Of a DNA stretch of 64,000 nucleotides, positions 24,421 through 36,400 are shown piece by piece. A program made the translations under genes and the position numbers. How positions within the stretch are numbered: the stretch's first letter is position 1; each line of letters opens with the position of its first letter. The DNA is from Clarkia xantiana subsp. parviflora (taxonomy: Eukaryota > Streptophyta > Magnoliopsida > Myrtales > Onagraceae): contig JAPTYO010000001.1 of NCBI GenBank assembly GCA_036873135.1, positions 49,215,774 to 49,279,773 of the forward strand. Reading direction: 5' to 3'. The notes under the pieces were generated by a model. It was not told the origin of the DNA. It saw only the letters and a program-made list of their open reading frames with translations, and ran no database searches.

Positions 24421-25374
24421 ATGTTGTTCTCTACCACATTTGCTCTAGTTTGTTGCGTATTTCTTACTACATTCAACAAAAATGGAATTACTGTTGTGAA
24501 TGCATCGCACCATTTGTTCATAAATCTTCAATCTAAACCTGCTGAGACAGTACAACAAGTATACCGTACCGGCTATCATTTTCAACCTGAGAAACACTGG
24601 ATCAACGGTACTTAGTTATTATCTATTTGATTAGGACTTATGATTAAGCTAATCATCATTGATTCATTTACTTATTTTATTGGTATTTTGCTAACTTTTT
24701 TCATTTACTTCCTTACAATATCTACAAATCGACAACTAAATTTCGACAACAGATCCTAATGGTAAGTTTATTACTTCATCCATCTTAATGTTTAGTAGTT
24801 CTTTTGTAGATATATTCTTATCTGTTTCTTATAAAATCGTATTTTGAGCAGGCCCCATGTATTACAATGGACAATACCACCTCTTTTACCAATATAATCC
24901 CAACGGTACAGCGTGGGGAAATATTGTATGGGCCCACTCCGTGTCAACTGACCTGATTAACTGGGTTAAGTTACCAACTGCTATCTACCCTTCCAAGCGC
25001 TTTGATATCCAAGGTTGTTGGTCCGGATCTGCAACCATCCTCCCTGGTGGCCACCCGGTCATACTCTACACTGGCATCAATAATGAAGGTTTTCAAGTCC
25101 AAAACTATGCAATCCCAGCAAATGAGTCTGATCCGTACCTCATTGAGTGGTACAAACCCGATGACAACCCAATTGTCTATCCTAGTGGTGTAAATGAAAC
25201 TGCCTTTCGTGATCCAACCACAGCTTGGTTTGAGGGAGGCCATTGGAAAATCTTAATTGGTAGCAGGAGAAGACATAGAGGAATGGTGTACCTTTATCGC
25301 AGTAAAGATTTTGTATATTGGGTTAAAGCCAAACATCCATTCTACGAACTTCCCATGGCAGGTAATGCCTATTC

Positions 25375-25430
<56 letters not shown>

Positions 25431-26904
25431 CTCAGAATTTTATAGTATTTATAATATATAATTCATCGCAGATGTGTTAGAGTGCCCCGACTTTTTTCCA
25501 GTATCGAAAACAAGTAAAAATGGTGTGGATACTTCTACTATCGGAGATAATGTCAAGCATATCATGAAGATCAGTCTCGATAATGGAAAGTTCGATTACT
25601 ATACAATTGGAACTTATTATCCAAATAAGGACAAGTTTATGGTTGACAATCCTGCACTTAATGGATGGAATGCATTAAGATTTGATTACGGAAAGTTCTA
25701 CGCTTCAAAGACATTTTTTGACTATAAAAAGAATCGAAGGATTCTTTGGGGTTGGGCCAATGAGTCTTCTCCGGCAGATATAGATGCGGAAAAGGGTTGG
25801 TCTGGAATTCAGGTATCCAATGTTATTTCTAACGCAACACGAAATTGATAAAATATACTTCTTCTATATTTTCTATTAATAATATCATAGTCTTGCTTCA
25901 TATTGAATCCATTCTTTCCAGGCAATTCCAAGAATGACGTGGCTGGATAACAACGGAAAACAACTGCTACAATGGCCTATTGAAGAAGTAAAAGAACTCC
26001 GTACCGAAAATGTTGAGATTAATAATGTGGTACTTAAACAAGGTGGACGTGTTGAAGTGAAAGGAATAACTGCCGTTCAAGTAATTATTTTTATCATTAA
26101 ATATTAAAATGAGAAATATTTTTTAGAATCATAAATTCTCATTATATTATCATTGGGTTTTGGCAGGCTGATGTTGATGTTGTCTTCTCGTTTTCAAATT
26201 TAAATGTTGCTGAACAACTTGATCATCATAATTTGGGCACAACGGCTCAAGATATATGCTCACAAAAAGGTGCAAATATTCCAGGTGGAATTGGACCATT
26301 TGGGTTACTAACACTCGCATCACAGAATCTAGAGGAATACACTGCAATTTTTTTCACAATTTTCAAGACTGAAAACAATACACACAAAGTAGTGTTTTGT
26401 GCGGATACTAGAAGGTTAGTACATATTTTTAATACCAAATGGATTGCTAAAATCAAAATTACAATATAACATCTAATTTTAACCCTAACACTACCCGTCT
26501 TTGAATGTTCTTGATTAATAGCTCATCTCTAAGAGAAGAGTTCGAGAAAAGAGCATATGCAGGTTTTGTAGATGTTGATTTGTCTACAAGAAAGCTTTCA
26601 TTGAGAACATTGGTACGACTCAACGCCAAATATTTTCATTTTTGAAAATTCTTTGAATTATTTTCAAGAATAATTTCCATTAACTTGAATATTTATCGAT
26701 TTGCAGATTGATCATTCCGTTGTAGAAAGCTTTGCAGCCGGCGGAAGGACATGCATTTTATCAAGAGTGTATCCAACTCTTGCAATAAATAAGCATGCAC
26801 GTTTGTTTGCATTTAACAACGGGACATCGACTGTCTCAATTGAAAATTTAAATGCCTGGAGTATGAAGAACCCGAGAATGAATGTTATGATGCAAGAAGA
26901 ATAG
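24421..26904 (+). CDS. Acid invertase, cell-wall type (GH32 beta-fructofuranosidase)
   Basis: Eight exons give 580 aa: 24421-24607, 24753-24761, 24852-25361, 25472-25812, 25922-26080, 26167-26414, 26522-26612 and 26707-26904. The second is the 9-nt mini-exon encoding DPN. The start is the ATG after an in-frame TTG; a signal peptide follows ([10 protein letters not shown]). The nucleophile is D63 in NDPNG, the transition-state D186 in FRDP and the acid/base E239 in ECPDF. Pro after Cys indicates a cell-wall rather than vacuolar enzyme. W87, D272 and K275 align with AtcwINV1 W47, D239 and K242, favouring sucrose hydrolysis over fructan exohydrolase activity. It should split apoplastic sucrose to supply sinks. 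Odd points: the conserved Trp before ECPDF is Leu, and an extra 110-bp intron precedes it. Exons 3+4 together match the usual single large third exon. Confidence 0.93.
24753..24761 (+). other. 9-nt mini-exon of the invertase (encodes DPN)
   Basis: ATCCTAATG lies between an AG and a GTAAG and supplies the D-P-N of the catalytic NDPNG motif when joined to the G-ending exon 1. This mini-exon is a known feature of plant invertase genes, and its presence supports the whole model. Confidence 0.92.
25381..25430. repeat. (CA)17(TA)n microsatellite in the extra invertase intron
   Basis: Seventeen CA units run from 25381 to 25414, followed by TA units to 25430. They make up almost half of the 110-bp intron 25362-25471. 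Unspliced, the frame reads into a Thr-His repeat and soon stops. Confidence 0.97.
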
Positions 26905-27518
26905 ATTAGATAATTAATCTCTTATTTTAGATTGAACCCAATCAATTTTGATTCCATGTATATTAATAATTATCTATTATTTTTTTCCCTTAGGTGGTAA
27001 TAATAGATTTCCTAGTCTTATGAGTATGAGGGTACTTGATAGCATAGCTAGATCTCTTCTATTTACACTTTTTGAAAGAAATTTAAGTTTTTTATGACTT
27101 TATTATAGTGTTCCATCGTTATAAACTTGATCCGGATATATATATATATATATTTCTTCTTCAAAAATACTATAATCAGATTTGTTACTATTCATTTATT
27201 ACTTTACGTAATTTTAAATAAAAAATTCAATAGTTATAAATAGGATGTTTTATTGAGCTACAACCAATATATACTTGTATTAATTTTATATTTAAATAAA
27301 GAATATATTAACATCATATATAATATATATTTCCATAGTAAATTATGACTGATGTGAACATTAAAAAATCACAACTTTATAAAGAGTTACTGTAGTTAGC
27401 ATAATTCGTTTTCTCTATCAATATAACAATTCAACAGTACCTCGTACTTTATTTTTCGAATATGATAAGATGACTTCCTTTTGAAAAATAGATATAGCAT
27501 TAAGACAAATACGAAGCA
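26905..27518. other. Invertase 3' flank
   Basis: AT-rich DNA containing the 3' UTR (end undefined) and a short (TA)n run at about 27136-27152. No further ORF is supported. Confidence 0.5.
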
Positions 27519-28510
27519 CACTACAAGAAAATGTGCATTTAACGACAATTAACAATAATACTTGTAAGAAAGTGTCACTGCTCTTTTTAGGGAAAGTATA
27601 TAAAGATATTATTTTGGTGTCGATAAATTTTGCTGAAGACAACTTTTTAAAATTTACTAATAAATATAATAATTAATTATAAAAATATAAAGGTTTCTTA
27701 TCCCTTATCAGCACTTGTGAAGTGATGCTAAAAATAAGATTTAATTTTAAGTAGGGCGGAGAAAACCCGACAAATTCGAATTACCAAAAAACCCGCCCTA
27801 ACCTGTTCCGAAATTGGGTTCGAGCCCGTATAAGATGGACTTTTACTCCCAACTAGGACTAGGGTTTTTTTCAAAAAATCTCGAAAGACCCGAATGTCCC
27901 TAGTTATTTACCTTAATCCAACAATTTACAACTTAAATAATCTAATTATACTCAAGCTAGATGAATATAAAATAAAGCATAATTAGTAAGTAACTAACGT
28001 AGCTTCATTTCTTTTTTCGTTAAGGTATCGTAAACTGTCTGGATATTCAGTTTTAGCTTTTCCTTTAAATATTGTTTGGATTTGTATTTGAGTTGAAATT
28101 AAGGTTTATTTTCATTCTTAGGTGTAAACTAGGTTGTCCCTAGTCCGTCCCGAATTTGAAAAGTCCCGACCAAGTATGGACTTTTTCAAATATTTAACAT
28201 AGTGCTAGGATAGGGACGGTTGTGGAAAATCCCGAAAACTAGGATAGGGACATTTTCTTGAAAAATCCCGTCCGTTTGTCCCGAGCTCACCCCTAATTTT
28301 AAGTAGTAATGCCGCTAAAAAATAATATATAATTACAACTAACGATAGTTCTGCAGCTAAAAGGGTAAATTTAATTGCAACTAATGGTAGTTTTCAAAAT
28401 AGTGACGTTAAAAATAATATTAAATGTGCTGTTAAGAAATGAATAATATGTAAAGTTAATGAGCGATTACTTTTCACAAAGAACTGCTAAAAAATAATAA
28501 TAACAAGGGT
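27519..28510. mobile_element. CACTA-type transposon remnant, left end only
   Basis: It begins CACTACAAGAAAATGTGC, the standard plant CACTA terminus, and continues with subterminal-like repeats built on cgctaaaaa/actaacgatagtt at 28310-28500. No inverse right terminus (TTTTCTTGTAGTG) was seen, so the element is truncated and its right limit is approximate. A hAT-type element is inserted within it. Confidence 0.6.
27752..28295. mobile_element. Non-autonomous hAT-type element nested in the CACTA remnant
   Basis: It is 544 bp with ends TAGGGCGGAG and (inverted) TAGGGGTGAG, flanked by a perfect 8-bp duplication attttaag at 27744-27751 and 28296-28303. The interior carries many aaacccg and cccgaaaa motifs in both orientations, typical of subterminal transposase-binding repeats. 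There is no ORF. Confidence 0.92.
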
Positions 28511-29503
28511 TAATTATTAAACTAGGTATAGGTATTTGCCCCGAACATTACGCGAATATTTCAAATTATAAATCGGTCGTAATAGCTGTTTTATTAGTCA
28601 ACCGGATGGACGGTACATCTTGAACTGCTCGTCATTTGTTCGAATAACCAACCAATGTTTTATTATTGCTTTATTATTGGAATTCGAAAAATGGGAAGTT
28701 TTACTTTTTCATTGCATCTTGTAATTTCAAATCGAACGCACTTTAAACTTCGTCGGCCGTGGATTTTATGTTGAATGTGTCACATATTTTTTCAGATACC
28801 ATTTATTTAGTTAGATCGAACAAACTTTTGGTTTCAGGATAATCAACAGCATTTGTTAATTCGATTAGTGTATCAGTGTTAGCTTATTTCGAGACAAATA
28901 GAGAAAGGCCAATTAAATCATCAAGTAATATATGATTGGAAACCGGCAGACGAAAAGATATATGTAAACGAAAAGAAATTGGCGACGTCAGTGTCAGAGA
29001 AAGCTAGTTGATCAGAAGTACAATATAAGAATGAATTGAAGTATTTCTAGTAATCTTAATAGGTAACACAGTCTACTGACATTTCTCACGAATGATTCAT
29101 TTCTCATTTACATAAATATTTTCTCGAGAAGATCATAAATCAACACATATTTGATAGCTGACATTCTCCATTGATATCTATCTTTCAGAATCCTCTAATT
29201 ATACAAGAGAGAACACAACAATCAACACCTGTTTTTGTAGTTTACCAAAACAAAAGACTATTAAATAAATAAATAAAAAAAAAAGACTAAACTTAAGTAA
29301 TGTTATTAGATTTTCTTAAGAAAAAATCTTATAAACACTCTTCATATTGATACCCTTGTAGAAGAAACATTTTTAAGATCATTATGAAAAATATTATACT
29401 TGTCATATTCAATAAACAAACGGGAGAAAAAGAGCTGATTAAGATCGAAAAAGCCACATATAAAGAAGACTAGACTTGGGTTTTGGGTTTAATACAAATA
29501 AAT
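28511..29503. other. AT-rich intergenic DNA
   Basis: No gene is supported in about 1 kb. The segment 28500-28600 (ttaattattaaactaggta, gtcaaccggatgg) resembles other dispersed low-copy repeats of the window (32565-32700, 40725-40800). Confidence 0.5.
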
Positions 29504-30750
29504 TGTTAGAACCCTATATGACCTTCATAACGAGTAGAATGAATGGCCGATTAAAGAAGATGATCTTTAAGGTGTCATGAAGTGGAGTTGGCAGGATTCG
29601 ATCCGTGGTAAAGAGTTTGCCCCGCGTCCGAGTGTTTGTCCCTTGTTCAGTCTCGAGGTTGTCCCGTAACTGTGGAATGATGTCTCGTGCTTTGTCCCGT
29701 GCTTTCCTTACGCCTGGTAAGTGTTTGTCTGTGCTCAGCAAAAGCTTCCAGGCGAGCTGCCAGCAACAAGCTCTGGCACATGCTTTGTTCCATGCTCTGT
29801 CCGTGCTTAGGCCATGCTCAGCCCGTGCTCAGTGCATGCCAAGCATCCCGGAAAGGCTGAATTGGCCCAGTGAAGTCCAGAGTCAGCAAGGATCAAGTCT
29901 AAGCCCGCGAGATCAATGGGAAGTCCGAGATTGAGGAAAAAGACTATCTTCTTGGCCCATGCTTTGTTCCATGCTCTGTCCGTGCTTAGGCCATGCTCAG
30001 CCCGTGCTCAGTGCATGCCCAGCATCCCGGAAAGGCTGAATTGGCCCAGTGAAGTCCAGAGTCAGCAAGATCAAGTCTAAGCCCGCGAGATCAATGGGAA
30101 GTCCGAGATTGAGGAAAAAGACTATCTTCTTGGCAGCCAAGCATCCAAATCTGTCCAATATTGTGCAAGATCCTATCTTTATATATCTTTAGGGAACTTA
30201 GATATAGTTGGTTGTGTTTTATATCTTTAAGGGAACCTAGATATATATATTAATGTGATGTAACTAGCTATAGATATATATGGATAAATATATCTTAGCT
30301 AGGAAGAAAGGATCAAGTTTTATATAGATTTAGATAGAGTTTCGCCTAGGGGAGCTGGGAAATCTGAAAATCTATATAAGGGGAGTGTCCCTTGTGTAGT
30401 AATCAATTATTGTACACCCAATTGTTGCAAGACTGAGGAGTGAAAGTGAGCGTCTAAATTAGAGGGTGTAATTTAGGCGCGTTGCCTATATTGAGTAATA
30501 AAGACAAGTGTTCAACAATCTTTATCTTGTGTTATTCGATTTATGTTGTGTTTGCTGCGTGTGGATCTTGTTCTTAGTTCTTCTTGGTGCGTTTCTTGAG
30601 TTGGAGTCCCTTAGCTGCGTTTTTGGCTCGTTCGTGTCTTCTTGGTTGCGTTGGATTCAAGTGTTGGCTGGTGGTTCGAGCGAGGATCATGCCAGCAAGA
30701 GCTATACTTAGGCGAAAAAATAAGCCCTAATTTTAGCCCTTGTGACAACA
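29504..30750 (+). mobile_element. Probable solo LTR
   Basis: It starts TGTTAGAACC and ends GACAACA (TG...CA), with near-matching 5-bp flanks taaat and tatat. Inside are a TATA box (tatataagggg at about 30374) and a polyadenylation-like aataaag near 30497, in the order expected of U3-R-U5 on the plus strand. No gag, pol, primer site or second LTR is adjacent. It carries an internal tandem duplication. The mismatch in the flanks leaves the ends uncertain. Confidence 0.55.
29779..30135. repeat. 179-bp near-perfect tandem duplication
   Basis: 29779-29957 is repeated immediately at 29958-30135, starting catgctttgttccatgctct. I see only one substitution (ccaagc to cccagc) and one single-base deletion (aagga to aaga), so the event is recent. 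Confidence 0.93.
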
Positions 30751-31265
30751 TATATGATAGCAAATTATGAGAAGCAGTATTCAGTTAAGCAGCATTGATA
30801 GGGGATAACATTAAAGAGATTAATCACATCATCTATTTGTCTCGATTCAACATCAAGTAGTACCGTACACTTTGATTGAAGATATTAAAATTATAAAATA
30901 CTAGGTGCTGAACTCACGCGCCGTGCAGGTTAAATGTAATAATGTCGCAAATATAAAAATATTTAGAAAAAATATTAATTATAATCTTTTTTATTTAAAA
31001 TTGTGGAAAATGTATCAATGACCATGATTTAAAAAATGCATGACAAATATATATACATTAATAAGCATAATGATAATACAATAACAGTACTATGCATAAT
31101 ATATTTTAATAATAGGTCCTAATAATAAGTTATTGAGAAATATGATTTTTATCAAAAATACTAAAAAGATTTAAATTATCAAATAGTAGAGTCATATAGT
31201 TTTAATATATAACTATACGTTATGACACTGACCATGCATGTTTTCGTAATAATCCTAAAGTTACG
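30751..31265. other. AT-rich DNA with Helitron-like end
   Basis: No gene is seen. On the minus strand 30900-30945 reads GGCGCGTGAGTTCAGCACC and then CTAGT, reminiscent of a Helitron 3' end, but the hairpin is weak and no TC end was located. Confidence 0.35.
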
Positions 31266-32140
31266 GCAATTTAATCCATTCCATTATAATTATAATTATA
31301 ATTGATTATTATTATTATTATATTATATTTATTACTATAAAGAACATTTGGATTAATGATAAACGCAGTGTCTAATTGTTTATTTGAAATGTCTATCAGT
31401 ATAAATTAGTGATTATTATTAGAGTAACATATGTTGTTATTGATGACGCGTCTTATGTGGCGTTTTATTATTGATCTAATGAGTTGATGTGGCGAGCTCT
31501 GGTTAATCATCTTGGCTAACAATCAGTATTAGAAGATTTATATGTATAGTTTCTTCTTTGCACTCCCAACTTAATTATGAGAGATAAAATAAAGTTGTGT
31601 AAATGAAACGGCTGCCGATGTGTTTAATTATAATTGGATGTCAATGCTGATGTGTCAAGCATGATGATGATGTGTCAGCTTCACATTGAGCCACAATCAA
31701 GATTAGTTTGATATTTAGATTTAGATTAAGACAATTTAATCCATTCCATTCCATTATAATTATAATTGATTATTATTATTATATTTATTACTATAAAGAA
31801 CATTTGGATTGATGATAAATGCAGTGTTTAATTGTTTATTTGAAACGTCTATCAGTATAAATTAGTGATTATTGTTAGAGTAACATATGTTGTTATTGAT
31901 GACGTGTCTTATGTGGCGTTTAATTATTAGTCTAATGAGCAGTATTAGAAGATTTATATGTAGTTTCTTCTTTGCACTCCCAACATAATTATGAGAGATA
32001 AAATAAAAATGTGTAAATGAAACGGTTGCTGATGTGTATAATTATAATTGGATGTCAATGTTGATGTGTCAAGCATGATGATGATGTGTCGGCTTCACAT
32101 AGAGCCACAATCAGGATTAGTAGGATATTTAGATTTAGAT
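31266..32140. repeat. About 465-bp tandem duplication, second copy shortened
   Basis: 31266-31728 is repeated at 31731-32140, sharing long exact blocks such as gagtaacatatgttgttatt and caagcatgatgatgatgtgt. The second copy lacks about 45 bp between tctaatgag and cagtattag. Point differences are scattered, so the duplication is older than the 179-bp one. It is non-coding. Confidence 0.9.
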
Positions 32141-33498
32141 TATTTAATGGTCGGACTAGTTGGAGACTTGTTAGGAACCAGATGTTTGGAATCGGTTCCA
32201 AATAGGTCATATCTATAAAGGGTAAACAAATACTAAAAACCCTGAGTATACTTCTTCAGACCCAATTATAAACCGGATTGAAACCGATTTTTAACTTATT
32301 TTATAAAATTTAATATGAACCTTCATTATAAAAAAGTCGATTTTTTGTTTTTTCAAAACATCCAAAACTAATTTTGAACTGGTTTCAAATAGACCAATTC
32401 TTTTGAGATGGATCAGAACCGATCTAAAACTCGGTCCACTATTGGACCAGAGCTGAATAAAACAGTAGCGGTGCGAATCAGAACTGAATGAAATGGTCTG
32501 GACTAGATCGGAAACGGTCCGGTTCGAACTAGATTCATGTGCACACCTACAATTTTGATAAGGGTTAATTAATAAATTACTAGCTAAACTTTACCTGAAT
32601 ATGTAAATTGTTAGCCAGACTGTTTTTTTTGCAATTGTTAGCTAAACTTTCTATATTGTGCATATATATAACTCCGTTCATCTTTTCGTTAGCATTTGAC
32701 GGAAAATATTTTAAAAAATTGCTCTAAACACCCAAAGTTTTACTATGATAATATAATGGCATGATATTTTATATAAATCAAATTTTTAAATAATAAAATG
32801 TTAAGAAACATATTAAAAAAAATGTAGCTTAAAAATACAAAAAAAAAAAAAATTAATAAAATATTTTTTGAAATTCTATAAGACATAAAATTTTAAAAAA
32901 TAATTAATTTTAATATTTGAACTTTAGGGGTTGTATAATTAACTGATATATATTTTTTTGTATGATATGTATCATTCTAAATTTTATTCAAGATATATAT
33001 TTTATTTTATATAAAAGTTAAGATTATTTTAAAATTATGTAGAACTTTATGGAACTTTTAATAATTTAAAAAAAATATATTATAGGAGAAATTAACGGAG
33101 CGTAAAATTCAGCCAGCCAGCAAGGTAATTAACGTTTTTTTTATAATTAAGAATTAACCCTAGACAAAGATATAGATATAGTCATATAGATTCCGATATG
33201 TTTCAATTTCTATATCCTTCAACTACGTCGTTTATATATATGAAAGGACAGTCGTAGTTGCACAGTACCTGTGGCAGATTGAGATTGAACTCTTTCCTTT
33301 CTTCCTTCTAAAGTCAGCTTCTTATATCAATCAAAACCGACCGAAATCCAGACCAAAGTTTCAAACTTCAAGCTCTCTCCAATGTGCTTCTTCCTCTTCT
33401 CCCATCAATTAGTGATTTTTTGATCAGCCTATATACTTGATTAAATCTGATTGCTAGAAAGAACCCTAATTTTGATACCTCCTGCTAAGTTTTCCGCC
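32141..33498. other. Repeat-rich DNA and promoter of the UBE4 gene
   Basis: 32200-32549 holds inverted aaccgat/atcggttcc motifs and ends gcacaccta (inverse TAGGTGTGC), which looks like one end of a hAT-type element whose other end I could not place. 33230-33498 is the likely UBE4 promoter and leader, with a TATA-like ttatatatat at about 33231. Confidence 0.4.
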
Positions 33499-36400
33499 AT
33501 GGCAACCTCGAGACCTCAGCGGACGCCTCAGGAAGTGGAGGACATAATCCTCCGGAAGATATTTCTGGTGACACTCAATGATTCGGCCGATTCGAAGATC
33601 GTGTATTTGGAGCTCACGGCGGCGGAAATTCTCAGCGAAGGCAGGGAATTGAAGCTGTGTCGGGACCTGATGGAGCGCGTCCTGATCGATCGCCTTTCCG
33701 GAAGCTTTCCCGGTGTTGAGCCACCGCTCCAGTACTTGATCGGCTGCTATCGCCGCGCATATGAGGAAGGCAAGAAGATAATCTCAATGAAGGATAAGAA
33801 TCTGAGATCGGAGATGGAGCTTGTTGTCAAGCAGGCCAAAAAGCTAACTGTGTCATACTGTAGAATCCATCTGGGGAATCCAGATATGTTCGGTGTTGAT
33901 AATCCAACCAAGTCGAACGTCTCTCCGCTTCTACCCTATGTTTTCGGTGAAGTGACTAGTTCGGTCGATGCTTTTGGAGGTGGAACTAGCGAAGGCGTGA
34001 AGCCTCCTCCTGGGTTTCTGGAAGAGTTCTTCAGGGACTCTGATTTCTATAGCTTGGACCCGATTCTGAAGCAGCTTTATGAGGATTTGAGGGGCAGTGT
34101 GCTCAAAGTTTCGGCATTGGGGAATTTTCAGCAGCCTTTAAGGGCATTGATGCTTTTGGTGAGCTTCCCAATCGGCGCACAGTCTCTAGTGAATCACCCT
34201 TGGTGGATTCCTAAAGGAGCTTACTTGAATGGGCGTGTCATTGAAATGACCAGTATATTGGGTCCATTCTTCCATGTCAGTGCACTGCCTGATCACAACA
34301 TATTCAAGAGCCAACCTGATGTTGGGTATGACTCTGTCAAACCTTTGCTTGAGCCTTGCTACAGTAGAACGTTCCTGTTTTAGCAAAAAAGATCACTTTT
34401 TTTTTAAAGCTGCTGATTTTTCTGATTTTGCTAATATATTGATGTATACTGAAACTAACAGCCAACAGTGCTTCTCGGACTCATCGAATCGCCGCCCAGC
34501 TGATTTATTGTCTTCGTTTGCTACTATCAAGAATGTCATGAGTAACTTATGCAATTGCTTATCTGAGGTCCTTCTAGTTCTCCTTAAAAACTCTGAAACT
34601 CGTGAGAGTGTTCTTGAGTATCTTGCAGAAGTGATCAATAAGAACGCTTCGAGGGCACATATACAGGTTAGCATTTGCCCTCATCACATTTATGATTTTC
34701 TACTGTAGTTTGTGCATTACTATACTTGGTAACTATTAAATCCTTATATTTGTGAAAAAGAAATCACCCATCTACTTATTCTTTATGTTCTGCACTTTGT
34801 GGATTCATGTACTAGGTTGATCCTATATCCAGTGCTAGCTCGGGCATGTTTGTCAATCTCAGTGCTGTTATGCTTCGTCTTTGTGAGCCATTCTTAGATG
34901 CCAATTTGACAAAAAGGGACAAAATCGATCCAAGTTACGTATTCTACAGTAATCGTCTGGATCTGAGGTAAAACTCACTTCATGAATGAACTTAACATAC
35001 ATGTTAACTGTTGAGGGTTCTGTTACTAATTAGCAATTCAACTTTGGTTAGGCCATTGACTGCCCTCCATGCATCATCTGAAGAAGTGGTTGAATGGATC
35101 AATAAAAGTGATCCTAGTAAAAGTGGAAGTGCTAATCAACATAATGAAGGAGAGAATCGTTTGTTACAGTCTCAAGAAGCCTCGAGCTCTGGAAGTGGGC
35201 AACCAAATAGTGCAGGAAAAGGGAAGTACCCGTTTATTTGTGAGTGCTTCTTCATGACAGCTAGGGTTCTTAACTTAGGCCTGCTGAAAGCTTTTTCAGA
35301 CTTCAAGCATCTAGTTCAGGTAACCTTGAGTATCTTCTTGTTGTATTTAAAAAAAAAAAAAGAGGTTCCAAGAGAGCATTACTCATTGATTTCAATCGCA
35401 TACATATTTGTTACCAGGACATTTCACGATCCGAAGATACCCTGTCTACCATGAAAGCTCTTCAGAGCCAATCACCATCTCCACAGTTGGAGCTGGACAT
35501 AGCTCGCCTTGAAAAGGAAATAGAGTCCTATTCTCAGGAGAAGCTTTGTTACGAAGCCCAGATATTAAGGGTATAGCAAAATTCCCTTGTCCATGTAATC
35601 TATTTGGTGGCTAGTATTGTTTTGTGACCGATGTTTGATTTTTTGTATTACTTTCTGCTGAAGGATGGGGATCTTATTCAGCGAACGCTTGTTTTCTACC
35701 GATTAATGGTGGTTTGGTTGGTCCGTATGATTGGTGGATTTAAGATGCCACTTCCAGAAAATTGTCCCATGGAATTCTCCTGCATGCCTGAGCATTTTGT
35801 AGAGGATGCCATGGAATTGCTCATTTTTGCCTCGAGGATCCCAAAAGCCTTGGATGGAGTAGTGTTGGTATGAATACGTTTCCATCATACGTATATGTAT
35901 TATACTCCCATGACTGAATCTGGTTTTCATAATAACTCTTACTTCTTTCTCATTAGGACGACTTCATGAACTTCATAATTATGTTCATGGGAAGCCCAGA
36001 ATACATCAGAAACCCGTATCTGAGAGCCAAGATGGTTGAAGTCCTCAATTGTTGGATTCCTCGAAGAGGGTAAGTTAACAATGTTTTATAAAGAGTTGAC
36101 TATCAAGTATTTTTACAACTAGCTGATCATTTTTGTTATGTTTTATCCTCTGTAGTGGCTTATCTGCAACAGCTAGTCTATTCGAGGGGCACCAACTTTC
36201 CCTCGAACATCTTGTTAGGAATCTACTAAAGCTTTATGTAGACATTGAGTTTACCGGTTCTCATACACAGGTGATCTCCACGTTCCGTTTTAATCAGTCA
36301 CTTTATTTTTTATTTCATTGATGTGCAAATTTGTCCAACTCTTTGCTCTTTGCAGTTTTATGACAAATTCAACATCCGGCATAATATAGCAGAGCTTCTC

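Noticed and set aside
30900..30945. Helitron 3' end
   Set aside because: CTAGT with GC-rich sequence is present but the hairpin is weak and no 5' TC end was found.
33451..33498. Longer N-terminus for UBE4 starting upstream of 33499
   Set aside because: Upstream codons contain no ATG in frame (the apparent Met is a TTG) and are not conserved.
34274..34708. Frame that reads through the first UBE4 intron
   Set aside because: It only covers exon 2 plus intron sequence; splicing at 34325/34462 gives the conserved continuation.
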